64,000 nt of DNA from Mucor racemosus (Eukaryota > Mucoromycota > Mucoromycetes > Mucorales > Mucoraceae). The first letter of the stretch is position 1. Each line of letters opens with the position of its first letter. Location: NCBI GenBank assembly GCA_027405735.1, contig JAPEHQ010000023.1, forward strand, positions 620,001-684,000, written 5' to 3'. A program made the position numbers and the translations under genes. A model generated the notes under the pieces. That model worked only from the letters and a program-made list of their open reading frames with translations, made no database searches and was not told where the DNA came from. Below are positions 34,966-47,375 of this stretch, piece after piece.

Positions 34966-36420
34966 TTGATTTTTTGGATAGTTGGAGTTGGGATATAAGA
35001 AAAAGAAGAAGAAGAAAAGAAGAGCAAAAAAAAGAAAAGTAAATTTAAAAGAGTTTTTGTATTTGAGGGAGGGGGGGGGGGAGGAGGGTTTACAGAAACA
35101 GAAAGTGGCAGAAGAGAAAGAGCTAGTTTAACCGAAATTGACTTCGTAAACGTGGTTGCTCTTCTTTTCCCCCCAACAATATGATGCTTATCAGCAGTCT
35201 ACAGTCTATTTTTGTTTCTTTACATTTATCATATGAAATGTATTTTGCTTTAATGATAATCATACACACTTCTTTATTGTTACATGTCTAATAAAGAGAG
35301 CCCTTGAATTATTGTTTATTGTATAATAAAACTTGTTCGCGATGAAATTCATACATAGTCGTGAATCTGATCCAAATCGGGTTGATTAAAACGAGAAGTC
35401 AACCTTAACCTACTTTTTATTGATTTTCACATGTGAAAATTGTAAGAGCAAAAAAATTAAGGTCCAAGCACAGACATTTGATATGGGTCATACAAAAAAG
35501 GAGACCATATATATATATATATATCAATCAATAAACAGTATATAATTCATAGGCTTGTATAAATACGACGCTATCCAAAAAACATGTATGGGATATTTTA
35601 CATAATAAAGTGTCTCAATCTTGAAATTTAGTTTATCAATCAGTGATAACGAAAAAAAAGGCTATATTTAATGACAAATCAAATGATGCGCAATTCTTTG
35701 GTTGATTTTTGTTCCAGTTTTCTTGCCTAATACAGAGATTCATGTTACAGTGCCCTGTCAAGCGTACACAAAGCGCGAGTTCAGCATCATTCTATAATCG
35801 CGTTCGTGTTACACTGTTTGTATGGGCTATTAAAACAATGCTTGCAATAAAAAAAATGGAAGGTAAAGAAAAGTAATCAAGGAAAAAGGGAAAATATGTC
35901 AACCGAATACTTCAAGTTTTAATAGAAAAGAATGTTACATTTGGTCGTGTATAAAATAATGAACATATAGAAATAAGATATTCGAGCGCATTTAAGAAAT
36001 ACTCCAGCACAACAAACATCAAGTCTTTTATGTGTAATGTAAATATAATCTTGTTACTGCGCCCTTGCATTGATTAAGCCATCTAACATTAGAATTGTTG
36101 TATTCCATTATCGCAGTTTACCTTTGATTTACATAGACTGATTCATTTTAACTTAATATAATTATATTCAGTTACAAACAAATATATTGACAATTGGTCA
36201 TATTATTATAGAAAAAGCATGTGGTATTCATCATATAAATTGTGAGTACATACACTCTTGTGGTTGAGATATTGCAGTGAGCTTTTAAAAAGCCAAAGTT
36301 ACAATAGACTTTTTCCGATGTATTATTGCTATATATATTATATATAAAATAAGCTTTTAGTAAATAAGCTTTCTAGTTTGTGAATTGTATGGTTTATGTC
36401 CAAATATAAACATTTTGCTC
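34966..36420. other. gene-free stretch upstream of the perilipin-like gene
   Basis: It starts with a purine-rich leader (AAGAAGAAGAA) and an 11-G run at 35071-35081, about 106 bp upstream of the ATG, likely within the promoter. An (AT)n tract lies near 35507-35524. The rest shows no gene. Confidence 0.45.
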
Positions 36421-36481
36421 TTAAAAATCTTGATCCGCACCAAAAAGATTAGCACTCTTTTCAGGTACTGGGGTGGCGGGG
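36421..36481 (-). other. possible orphan 3' exon
   Basis: A TTTATAG acceptor is followed by a 20-codon frame, PATPVPEKSANLFGADQDF and a stop. It looks like a real protein C-terminus (Pro/Ala/Thr-rich, acidic end) and stands out in composition from its AT-rich flanks. An upstream exon that matches in phase was not found, so this may be the end of an unmodelled gene, a relic or chance. Confidence 0.3.
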
Positions 36482-37739
36482 CTATAAAGAGATCAGCGGC
36501 GCACATCATTTGTATGATCTGATGTGATTTCAGTTGATTCCAAATAAGAACTTATAGCGTGATAAAACGAAAAGATACCTTATCAAAGTTATTACAAAGT
36601 TGAGAAAAACTACATTTGATTTTAAGCTTCTATTAGATTCTATATCTTTTATAATCTTTAGAGAGGAGATTTCGATTTAGTAGTAAAACACTAAAAAAGT
36701 GGAATGTGTAACGGAGCATTGGTCAATGCATTTTTGACATGTGAATCTTGATGTATTGACAAACCGCTACTAACATGTGAGAACTAATTGATGATAGTAA
36801 TACAAGAAAGAATTTTGAAAAAATTGAGAGTTTTTATCTTTGCTGTGGGGGGGGGGGGGGTTTTGACAGCTGGGCCCTGATATTCGAACTTTAGGTACAT
36901 TTTGACAGCCAGGTACCAGTTAGTAATTGAAGCAGAGACAATATATTGAAATAGACTTTCAAAAGTAATGTCTACTTGATTATATTGGCTTACGATTAAA
37001 TTTAATCTGAAAAGAAAACAAAATTGATATCAGCAGTCAGCGCTTTGAAAATTGTAAAATAAAGTTATTCTTAACAGAAAAGCAAGAACTACAAATTAAG
37101 CATGAAAATAAAAAAATGACATTCTCATGAATGGCATCTGGTGTTCACTTGATATTAATGTGTATTATAATCAAACTTGCCTTTAACTAGATTAAAAATT
37201 CTTCAAAGATATTTACTATTATGACGCCGCTACAACTAGTTAAAACTATTTTTGGGATATTGGAAGCTTTGATTGATTTTTTTTTTTACTAAAACTACAA
37301 TGCATAAATTGCAAATTATTGTGGGCACATTAGGACTATGGATGTTTGTACGTGTCCCTTTGTTTAATTCTCAAGTTTATGCATATATTTCAAGTTTATG
37401 CATATAATAAAAAAAACACTTTAAGCATTATAGCTCCTGCAACATCAAGATAAATGTCATTTTTTCTTTATGTATCAGATTAGGAGGGCATTATTTTTTA
37501 CTGTTTTTTTTTTTTATTATATATATATGTTGTGGCAATAATTCAAAACGAAGAGATTTAAAAGATTTATAATAAGCTAAATAAGATTAATAAGAATAAT
37601 AGAAATTAAAAAAAAAAAAGAGGTGATAAATATATGAAATTTAAGATATTAAATGAGCTGCTGCTTCTATATATGTTTCAGAAGAGAGATATAAAGGGAA
37701 ATTTATGTAAAAATGGATTATATTGTGATTTTTTAGGAT
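36482..37739. other. gene-free stretch downstream of PMA1
   Basis: It contains a 14-G homopolymer (36847-36860) in an AT-rich context, flanked by two 'ttttgacagc' repeats. No convincing gene was seen. Confidence 0.4.
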
Positions 37740-40674
37740 TTAATTTGCTTTTTGAGCAAAGTTTTGGAATGCAACAGCAATGGTATTAGCTTCGACAGGG
37801 CTACAATCAAGGAAAAAATGTATTAGCAAAACATGGAGATATATACATGAGCAACGAAACTTACATTTGAATCTTTTTCCATGATTCCTCAACCTCTAAA
37901 CCTTTAGTCTTTGATTCTTGACGATGAGCCAATTTAGCTTTGCGACCCTTGGTAGGAACGACCTTTGCAGTCATTTCAAAACTCCATGAACGGAAAATGC
38001 GAACCTTGACAACATCCAGGAACATGAAATAAACAAGAGAAACACCAAGGACAGCTAAACCCCAAGGATAACCACAGGGGGCTACACCTTCCTCCTCACC
38101 AAAGATACCGTAAACGGAGAAGAATAATGCAACAATTTGTGTACCAATAATGCATACAGTGAACATCCAATTGGGAATATTTTTCCACCAATAGCCAGGT
38201 ACACGAGTAGAGAAGATAACAAAATGAGGAGCTGTGAATTATAGTTAGTAAATTACGGAAATATTTCGTATATATATATATATATATATATTTACCTGAT
38301 GAAATATGCAAGTACATGATTGAATGTAATTCATTATCAGTAACGTGGAATACATCTCGGGCGACATAGAAATGAGCAAAAGATAAGGCTGCTAATAATG
38401 AGGCGAGAACAAAGGACAATGTGAGCAATTGACCAATACGCCATTTATCAGGTTTTTCGGAAATTTCGGTATTATCAACAGAAATAACTAATGTAGCAGC
38501 ATCATTCTAAAAGCAACTGAGATTTTAGATTTGATTTAGATCAGTTATAATAAACAACTTACCAGTACACAGATCATGATCAAAAGTACAGCAGGCATAG
38601 TCCAATCTTCAACCAAGGTAATAATAAACATGAACAATAAGAAATGAATAGTAGATGTAATACGATACAAAGCATAAGAGCGGAGACGTTGGAAAATAGC
38701 ACGAGAAGTAATAACACCATCAGTAATAGTAGATAAACCAGGAGCAAGCAATACAATATCAGCAGCAGAACGAGCAGCATCAGTACAGCCTTCAACAGCA
38801 ATACCAACGTCTGCTTTCTTGAGAGCAGGTGCATCATTAACACCATCACCAGTCATACCAACTAAAAGGCCTTTATTTTGAAGTAATTCAACAACACGAT
38901 ATTTATGTTCAGGAATAACTTGAGCAAAACCATCAGCACGAACACAATGTTCAGTAACTTCTTCTTCAGACTTGTTAGGATCAACTAAATGATTAGCATC
39001 TAAAATAACACGACCCATGCCAAGACGGGCAGCAACTTCTTTAGCAATAATCATTTGATCACCAGTAATCATTTTAACATCAACACCAAGTGCATTACAT
39101 TCGGCAATAGTAGACAATGAATCAGGACGAGGAGGATCTAAAAGAGAAATCATACCAACTAATTCAAATTTGTCTTCAGATCCAGGAAATGTCTTTGCTA
39201 CACCAAGAGCACGTAAACCACGACGAGCAAGAGAATTTACAGCGTGAACAGCTTCATCATCGCCACCTACTAATTTAGTAATCACTTGAGGAGCACCTTT
39301 AGCAACACTGAAACTTTGATTTGTAGCAAGATCCAAAATAGTAGCTTGGGTCATTTTAGTAGTAGGATTGAATGGAGAGAATTTAGTTACTTTATAACCG
39401 GGAATTTCACGAGCATTTTGACGAGTTTTAAGGATATCTAATTGAGATTCGGCAGCACGACGAACAGCAGATTCAATGGGATCATTAGCTCCTGGTTCAG
39501 CAGCCAAGTAGGAATAAAGCAAGATATCGTCATCAGTATAATTGTTGGTGAGCCAAGGCTTATCAAATGTCAATTCATTCAAGGTTAATGTACCAGTTTT
39601 ATCAGAACACAGAACGGAAACAGAGGCTAATTCTTCAACAGCAGTTAAACGTTTAACAATAACTTGTTTAGCAGCCAATTGCTTAGCACCTACAGCCATA
39701 GTAACAGACATTACAGTAGGAAGACCAACAGGAATAGCAGCTACAGTCAAGACCAGACAATTTTCCAATACAATCTTCCAATTACCCTTTGGAGTACCAC
39801 GGAAATGAACCATTTGATATATGAATACAATGAGCACAAGAACAACGGTTGACCAGATCAAAACATTACCGATTTTACCGATAATCTTTTGAAAATGACC
39901 TTCTTCAGCGGTGATGGCAATCAAGTTTGCAGCACGACCAATAAAGGTATCAGTACCTGTCTTTGTAACGATAGCTAATTGTTGACCCTGTTTAATGATA
40001 CTAGAAGAATAGACAGTACTACCCTTCTTCTTTGCAACCAAAAGAGATTCACCAGTTAAACCAGATTGATCAATCATGAGCTCAGTATCATTTTCTTCAC
40101 CGTTTACACCAAGACCCAAAATACGAGCATCAGCAGGTACAATATCACCAATACGAAGCACAATAATATCACCAGGTACAAGTTCCTTGACATCAACCTC
40201 AGTCAACTCATTGTCACGATAACTTCTAGTCTTGAGAGCTAATGTTTGGCGCAATGCATCCAAAGCAGATTCAGCTTTTGCTTCTTCAATGTAACCAATG
40301 ATAGCATTAATGATCAATAAAGCCAAGATGATACCAAAATCAATCCAATCACCTACAACAGCAGCAATGATGCAAGAAATTTCAATTAAATAAGAAATAG
40401 GGCCAGTGAAATAACTGAAAAACTTCAAGAATGGATTTGTCTTTTTCTCTGGTAATTCATTCATGCCAAATTTAGCCTGTCTTTCTTCAACATCGGCGCT
40501 TGTTAAACCGTGGCTAGGATCTGTATGCAAAAGCAATTCCAATTCTGGTGAAATTTCATCCTCATGTTCCACGTGTTGATGCTCTTCAAATTCGACAGCA
40601 TCTTTTTTTTCATCGATATGCTGTTGTTGAGGATCATCACCATGATGAGGTGAGTCTGTAGTTGTTGTTGTCAT
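37740..40674 (-). CDS. PMA1: plasma-membrane H+-ATPase (P3A-type)
   Basis: Four exons: 40674-38563, 38506-38296, 38231-37865 and 37800-37740, giving 916 aa, the normal fungal length. It pumps protons out of the cell using ATP, energising nutrient uptake. Order: acidic, His-rich N-terminus; TM1-2 (YLIEISCIIAAVVGDWIDFG); A-domain with the GLTGES loop; TM3-4 with AAIPVGLP; P-domain with CSDKTGTLT (phosphorylated Asp358); N-domain KGAPQ; GDGVNDAPALKKADVGIAV; TM5-10. The penultimate exon carries the cytosolic tail start (EESWKKIQ), and a 20-residue last exon ends in VEANTIAVAFQNFAQKAN. The short regulatory tail and the junction ICVLNDAATLVISVDNT match the family. Codon use is biased. Intron 2 contains an (AT)n microsatellite. 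Confidence 0.97.
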
Positions 40675-41553
40675 TTAGTAATACAAATAGAAAAAAAAAA
40701 GGTATATAAAATAATTTACAAAATGAGTGAACAAGAAGAATGAAAGGAAAGAGAAAGAAACAAGTGAGGAAGAATCAAATAAATAGACGGATTCGGTTGA
40801 TTTATTTTTTTACGCAGAGTAAATGCAAATATAAGGGAAGATCTTTCTTAGGGGATTATTTATTTATTATGACAGATGTGTATATATCCTCCTAACACTT
40901 CTTTTTTTTTGCTTTTTGCTGCTACATTATGTGGAAGTATCTTGCATAATTTTTTTCTACTGCAATGCACAAGAAAATTTTACATATACAAACGACGTAT
41001 GTAATGGGTTGGTGAGGTTAGATTTTTATTAATGTAAATGTATAGCCTAAATTCATTCTTTTTTTCTAATGTATGGCAGTAGTAATTTTAATGATTTTAT
41101 TATTATTTTTGTTTGCAACAGTTTATACTCAAATATTTCAAATATAGCAAACAAAAGATGTGAGAAAAAAAGGAGCACATTTGTCTTCTGATGCTGCTGC
41201 TGCTGATGATGATGGTTTTTATATATTTCTATCAAAATTCAAGGGAGATATACTCAAGGGAAAAAAAGGGAGAGGTTGTGGAAAAAAAAATCAACAGGAA
41301 AACATAGAGGCGTCAATTTTTTTTTTTTTTTTTTTTTTTTATTATTTGGCCCTTACATGTGTATGTGTTTATTTATGCAAATTATAAAGAATATTTATTA
41401 TATACATATACAAATATATCTTTTTATTACTACAAGTCATCAGATAATGGTAAAAATGATATTATTACTGATGATATTGGGGGGGGGGGGAGAGGATGAT
41501 TGAATATATATAATAACACATGGAAATTGCTACTTCTTCCCTATGATATGCTG
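40675..41553. other. gene-free stretch between PMA1 and the YEATS gene
   Basis: Upstream of PMA1 there is an A-run and purine-rich stretch (40690-40760), and further out a T-run of about 20 (41319-41340) and a 12-G run (41479-41490). No gene was recognised; it is presumably the PMA1 promoter plus the 3' flank of the YEATS gene. Confidence 0.45.
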
Positions 41554-42830
41554 TTAATGCTGCTTTTTTGCACCTTCAGATAATGTAGAACCTTCTTTGC
41601 ATTTCTCAATTTCAACATCAATAACAAATTCCCATAATTTGTTGACTAGATCAGAACAAGCACAAGCGATATCAATCATATAATAGCCATCTAAATACAT
41701 TTGTTTAAGTTTTATATAGCATAAATTATAAAATTTGCATGTACCATCAGTTTCTTCAATTATATCTGTACTTGTATCATAGCTAAATATTATTCTGAGC
41801 GCTTTACGTAAATTTGATTCATCTAATGCTTCCAACAAAGCTTTCAATTCTCCCAAATCAATTGTCTAGTATAGTGAAACAAAAAAAAAATCCCCTTAAT
41901 ATCCAAAATCTCCTAGCTATGATCTATTATATATTAATTTACCTCGGTTTCTAATACTAAATTCAAATCATATTTTGGATTTAATATATAGTGTGGTGAT
42001 CCTGAGACATTTTTTTGTCTGTGTTTGTGTGGTTGATGCCGATGTTGATATTGATGTCGCTCATGCTGTTGATCTTGTTGATGGGATTGCACTTGTTGTT
42101 GTATTTGATGCTGTTCTTCTTGATTTTGTTGAATATCTTTATTATTTTCACTGGCAGATGTTGTAATCGAAGAAGAAATTGAGGAGGAAGAGACTGAACT
42201 GATTGCTCTTTGTCTTTTAGAAATGTGTTCTGACTTTTTACCATAAGTATTATGACTAGAAAGACGACGACGACGGCGACGACGTCGGCTATGGGGAGGA
42301 GCTTTGATTTCATACTCTTCTTCTTCTATAAACTCTTCTTCTATATACTCACTGTCTGATCTAAGAGTCTATATTTGAAATTTATAATTAGAATAATCAA
42401 TGTTATAAATATTTATAATACGGTACTACATACAATTTTTTTATATTTGCAATATTTGGGTTTTTTGAAGTTTAAATCGAAAACAATTGTCTGTGGTGAA
42501 GAGAGAGAAAGATCTCTAAGGTGAAACAGTATTCTTAAATCGAATTCACCCCATCCTTCTCTCTGTAAAGTATAAGGCGGTTCTTTACATACTATACAAA
42601 CATCATGTTAAATGTATATGTGTGCCTAAATTTACTGTTTTTCATCTACCAATAGGAGGTGAACCAAATGATTCATGAAGTATATATTCCACATGGTCTA
42701 TATATTCGCTCAAATCTACCTTTGATGCTTCTAAGCTAACTGTCCACGATCTCCAAATATGCCCATTAGTAGTCGACTTTCCTTCAATAGGAATCCAACT
42801 ACAATTTATCTTGATTTGTTTTTCGAACAT
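41554..42830 (-). CDS. YEATS-domain chromatin reader (Taf14/AF9-type)
   Basis: Five exons: 42830-42650, 42591-42434, 42368-41943, 41865-41745 and 41690-41554, giving 340 aa. The N-terminal YEATS domain (about 1-113) reads acylated lysines on histone H3. Its binding-pocket segments are present: LHESF (His52, Ser54, Phe55) and REGWGEFDLRI (Trp74). A disordered linker follows, with an acidic run, eight arginines in a row, and Gln/His-rich text. The C-terminal helical module (IDLGELKALLEALDESNLRK, then DGYYMIDIACACSDLVNKLW) matches the ET/AHD domain of Taf14 and AF9, which recruits partners such as TFIID, SWI/SNF, INO80 or elongation complexes. A GTAAGT...TTTCAG pair just upstream suggests a 5' UTR intron. 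An alternative start at 42893 would add 21 residues. Confidence 0.88.
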
Positions 42831-42893
42831 GTGTAGTGCAATGTACAAACTGAAATTTAAGGGGTATTTTTTTTTTGCTTTATTATTTTGCAT

Positions 42894-43532
42894 GAAAATC
42901 TAAAAACTCTATACTTACAAACGGATACCTTTCCAATTGGTTTAATTGACAAAGGAGATGTAAAAACTGGTTTATGTAAGGTTTATTTGAATATCGATAT
43001 TGGTATTGATATAAGCTTGTATTATGATAGATTGAGAAAGAAGAGTAAAGGAAAAGTAAAAAATTGACTTTCTGTTGGAATCAATTGTGTTCATATACAT
43101 TTTCTAGAGACAATCAATCAATGACAATAAGTCTAATATACACACGTGATCTTTAATGTCATATAAAAGTGGCATTGTGAACATTTAATATATCATTAGA
43201 TATTATAATAATGAAAACTATGGGAGAGTTTCGACTTCCCTATATTGATCATTTTCACTATATTAATTATATAGAAGTAGACTTGATGAGGATTTTTTTG
43301 TGCGCATATATACAGTATATACCGTACATAGATCAGTAATCACTAATTCGCAGTTGATTGATATTTTGAGGAGGAAAAGATGCGAAATTCAACGTTGCAC
43401 TTCGAATCTATTTACAAAAAGAAAAAGATTTTCATAAAAATAGATGAATAATAATGAGCCATAAACAATCTTCTTGTTAATAGTTCAGTACGTATCTATA
43501 CAGACATTGTCAGATTTGTTTGATCCAAGCTA
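42894..43532. other. gene-free stretch upstream of the YEATS gene
   Basis: This probably carries the promoter and a non-coding first exon ending near 42921 (GTAAGT donor). No other feature was seen. Confidence 0.4.
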
Positions 43533-44028
43533 CAGTCGTGATTCGATTTAGTGGACTCATAAATAACGGATTTTCGATTTAATGGACAGTTTGAAATCTC
43601 CCGTTTTTTTTTTAATAATTTTACTGCCTAAATCCACTGAATCGATTCAGTGGATAGTGGACAATTTCGTTTCTACCAGTCCACTATATTAGTAAAATAT
43701 AAATACTATTGGATAAAACTGTATTTAGCCGGCAATAGTTTGATCTGGTAGCCATGAAATTAGAAGAAATATGGAGAGTAACTAAATCACGTGCCTAATT
43801 TACCTCAGTCTTTTATTAAATTTCTTGTTATCCACTGTTCAATTCAGTTGCTCGAATATGAAAAGTTTTTATTAAAAATACTGTTTAATACTATAAACTA
43901 ATAACGCCTTTTTATTCTCATTTTTTGATCCAGCATTACGGAAAATGATTTATTCGATTTAGTGGAAAATTCGATTTAGTGGACACTTTTCTCCCTCCCA
44001 ACGATTCCACTAAATCGAATCACGACTG
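43533..44028. mobile_element. 496-bp MITE, pogo/Tc1-mariner type
   Basis: Both ends carry a perfect 23-bp terminal inverted repeat starting CAGTCGTGATTCGATTTAGT, flanked by TA on each side (43531-43532, 44029-44030). Subterminal words related to 'attcgattta(g/a)tggac' recur several times inside in both orientations, as in pogo-like elements where they bind transposase. There is no coding capacity. It is well preserved and so probably fairly young. Confidence 0.85.
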
Positions 44029-44030
44029 TA

Positions 44031-44779
44031 TTACATCCGCCCAGTACGACGATTAGGAAATCAGGGCCATTATGGCACATTCGTTCGTAAGATTTGAGAT
44101 TATTTTAACTGTTGTATTGTCCCAAATAAAAAGAGACGTTAATTCTTTTTGTATAATGTGCATTAGTGTACTTTTAACGATAGTAAAGGAGAATACGCTT
44201 TATCTAAGGTCAAAAATCAGTACTGGCTATGAAAGAAAAACCTATATTTGAACGAAAAAACATTTCAAAATGTTCAATTGCAAAATTCGACACAAAATGC
44301 ATAATATACTGCCTTTGTGCATTAACCATTTTAGGTTGGGTTTTTATTTCTGCAGTTAATCGTATATACAATTTAAAGACAAAGTTATTTGCGATTTTTG
44401 AGTCATATATCTTAAATTTAAAGCACAATATAATGTAAAGAATTTGTATCAACCAAATGAATGCTTATTCGTACTTGTAGCTGCATTTTTCGTAGATGAA
44501 ATCAAATTTTTGGTCGATTTTTTGGAATTTTAGATTTCAAAGGACGAGCAATCACAAGGGAAATTAATGGGATGCTCAGATTACAAATCTGGATACTGTT
44601 ACAGCTGCAGCATGTATCTTGAAACTCGCAGCCCTTTTTTTTCTTTTTTTGTATGCAAATTTTGGCTTTTATTAGAATAAATGTAATCAAGAAATAAGGA
44701 TTAGGATTCTATGAAATTAGCTGTAGAAAGATGACTATTTCCAGTAGCTACTAGTCTGAAACTTGCACCCTATTCGAAT
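44031..44779. other. repeat-like gene-free stretch
   Basis: Near 44480 a block 'gctgcatttttcgtaga' resembles the mid-part of R1, suggesting a heavily diverged R1 or related relic. No gene was seen. Confidence 0.35.
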
Positions 44780-45345
44780 CAATAGTCATTGGTTGCAAAC
44801 ATTTTTCCAGTTGTTTAATGTTTTCAAGCATAGGACGAGACTCTGTTTGTCGAAAATAGATGCTCAAATCCTTCAAAGACTACTACTAACGAATGAAATC
44901 AAGATGTGTTATTTGTATATCTACTGCGCATTAAATGCAAGTTCAAAATTCAATTTCAAACCATCATTTGATTTTATAAAAATTTTCAAAGAATAACTGA
45001 AAGAATTCATACAAAATAGTTTAAACATGTACGCGTTTTCATTTTCTCATTTCCACAGCAACTCGGGGAGGCTGAAATGTTACAATTTTGTGGATAAACA
45101 CTAGACGTACCTACCGTTGTAATAGGAGATTATTTGGATCCATATGCAGCGATAACTGGTGTGCTTGTTCACTTTAATTTATAGACGTTGTAAATGGCAG
45201 ATAACCAACCTGTTGTTTAAAATTATTGAATGAGCAATGATATATGGAAGCTGAGACTTGGAGCATTTATTCAAGAACTATAATACTGAGTATTTATAAA
45301 TTTAGTGTTTACTTGGATCAGTATTCATAGATATCATCTTTAACT
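44780..45345 (+). repeat. R2 dispersed repeat, copy 2
   Basis: Diverged relative of 19210-19800 in the same orientation, collinear over about 570 bp. It ends about 40 bp before the outer boundary of the inverted duplication. Confidence 0.65.
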
Positions 45346-45604
45346 GGATTGGGTTTTTAAATTACATTTGTTTTTATTTATATATTGACTTGATTTGAAT
45401 GAATGAATAAACTCATGTTAGTCAATTTAGTTTCTAAAAAGTATTTGTTTCTATTTAGTGGCCAACAGCTAAGAAGAGGAAAACAAGATGTTGTCTTGCA
45501 TACCATTATCAACTTTCAAAGGTACACCATAATTATTACCTATTCGCTTGTTATTAATTGATTTTACTAACAAATCAGTTTTTATAGGTCAAAAGTAAGT
45601 TTGT

Positions 45605-45736
45605 TCTAGTAGAGCATTGAATAAATTGGCTTGGGACAAAGAAGGTAAAAAGGTGGCAATAGGTCTTAGTGATGGACATGTTTATGTTTATAATGTTGGA
45701 GGGGTAAGACTAAAACTTAATGTAAATCGCCTCTAG
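45605..45736 (+). pseudogene. WD-repeat gene fragment (dynein intermediate chain-like), left copy
   Basis: The frame reads ALNKLAWDKEGKKVAIGLSD and then GHVYVYNVGG before a splice-donor-like GGTAAGA, and stops 12 codons later. This resembles one WD40 blade of the cytoplasmic dynein intermediate chain (pattern: I/L-N-K-L-x-W-D ... A-x-G-x-S-D-G-x-x-Y-V-Y). A short piece with intron-like borders precedes it. No complete gene is present in this window, so it is a captured exon. The family call rests on one blade only. Confidence 0.5.
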
Positions 45737-46798
45737 CGCATTCATTATCAATTACGACTACATTATTGTCAAATAAACTACCACACAATATTAACATGTA
45801 TGAATATTTACAGTAATAAGCTTGAATCAAGCGGGTACAGCATCATTAATTCTTGAAAAAGTTCTCAAGTATTATAAAATCTCTTATTTTTAAGACTTAC
45901 AAGGCTTATAAGCGGAATATTAGTTTCAAAAATTATTCTTGTCCAGATCATCAATTTTGACATTTTTTAATTTTTTTTTCTGATTTTGCAAATCTAGAGT
46001 TAATTATACTACAAATTATAAAAACAAAAAATATACACATATACAGAATCTAGCGCTCTATTTGCTCAATAAAAAATAACAAACATTTTTATTACAGAAT
46101 ATTACATGAAAATCCTTTAACCAAAAAACCGTTTTTGGGCCAAAAGTACAAAGTTTCATTACTTGACATTTAATATTAAGCTTTTATAAAATGCGTATTA
46201 GTCATGGCTACAATTTTCTCTCACAATGTAGTATATTTAAACGTTGATTTTGGTATCAAAATTCGATTTTTCTATTTTTTGATCAAAATCATGAGTGTTG
46301 GTAAGGATGAAATGAGTCCGGAAAATGTCCGCTACAAAGTCTGAATTTTCAGACCATACATGGTTAGATATAAGAAAAGTAAAAAAAAAATACGCTTTTT
46401 TATTTAAAATTTAGATACATACCATAGAATAAGAGACTTAGCCGTTCGATCTTGCTATGCTCAATTATGACGTCGCTGTACAAGCTCGCTTTTGCAATTT
46501 TTTTAATGAATGTATGATATGACAAATGGTTTTTTTTTTTGGTAGTAAGATGTATATTTCTATGATAATAGATATTACCTATGTTGTTTAGTTTATGGTT
46601 CATGTTCTGTAAGGCTGCTTTTACATTGGATGAAATGTGCAATTTAGCAGGGTTTTAAATGCGCTAAATAATGTAAAGCCTTGAAAATCCATTTTGACGT
46701 GTGTTATGTTTATATTCCAAGGATATATTTACCGTTTGATAAAGCATATCAGACTATTATCAAGCTGGTATTCATTTCTTTTATCTGAATACGCATAC

Positions 46799-47135
46799 TT
46801 GTAATAGATCAATGGATTGTCAAACTGGATATATAATATAGAGGATTATATGTCTGACTTTGATTCTATGATTGGATATGAGAGGTTGGTGTTACTAATT
46901 GTAATTGCTATTACTAGTATACGATTATTACCTATGATTGATTATATGGAGTTATATAATAATTGGTTATAAGTAACAATGATAAATAAGTAATAATATA
47001 TATTTATTTGGATTGTGGTTATAAATATAATAAGGGAAAGGAAAGAACAGATAAATTCACTAATGTGCAATTGATCCGTTCTTGGTTGTTATTTATATGT
47101 GCAATTTGCTTATGTAATGTAACTGGATCATTACA
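46799..47135. mobile_element. solo LTR inserted in the left arm
   Basis: This 337-bp segment is missing from the right arm at the same point. Ends are TGTAAT...ATTACA, flanked by ATACT (46794-46798) and ATGCT (47136-47140). The undisturbed right arm has ATGCT once, so a 5-bp target duplication with one later change is clear. It shares many blocks with 47900-48238. Confidence 0.78.
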
Positions 47136-47375
47136 ATGCTGACATAAGGGACTAATATTGTTAATGTAGGTAGCGGTCGTCATATTTGAGTCTGATATTT
47201 TCATTTAACTGCATTCTAAAATCAAATATCATTATTTACTACTGTATTTTTGGACGTATTTCTTGATTACCAGATCACATCAAAGGCAATGATATTTATA
47301 TCTACTCAATAAAAAGGTATAACTGGCTTGCATGCATCATATAAATTTAAGTATTTAGTGTTATTATTTAAGTTT

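Larger units (their letters stand above)
45382..47375 (+). repeat. left arm of a 4.8-kb inverted duplication
   Basis: 45382-46795 is the near-perfect reverse complement of 48746-50160. After a 337-bp insertion the match continues as 47136-47328 against 48555-48747, then more loosely to about 47375. Only a few mismatches and one indel were seen in the long block, mostly at its outer end. It carries a WD-repeat gene fragment and an 80-codon frame duplicated exactly in the other arm. Confidence 0.93.
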
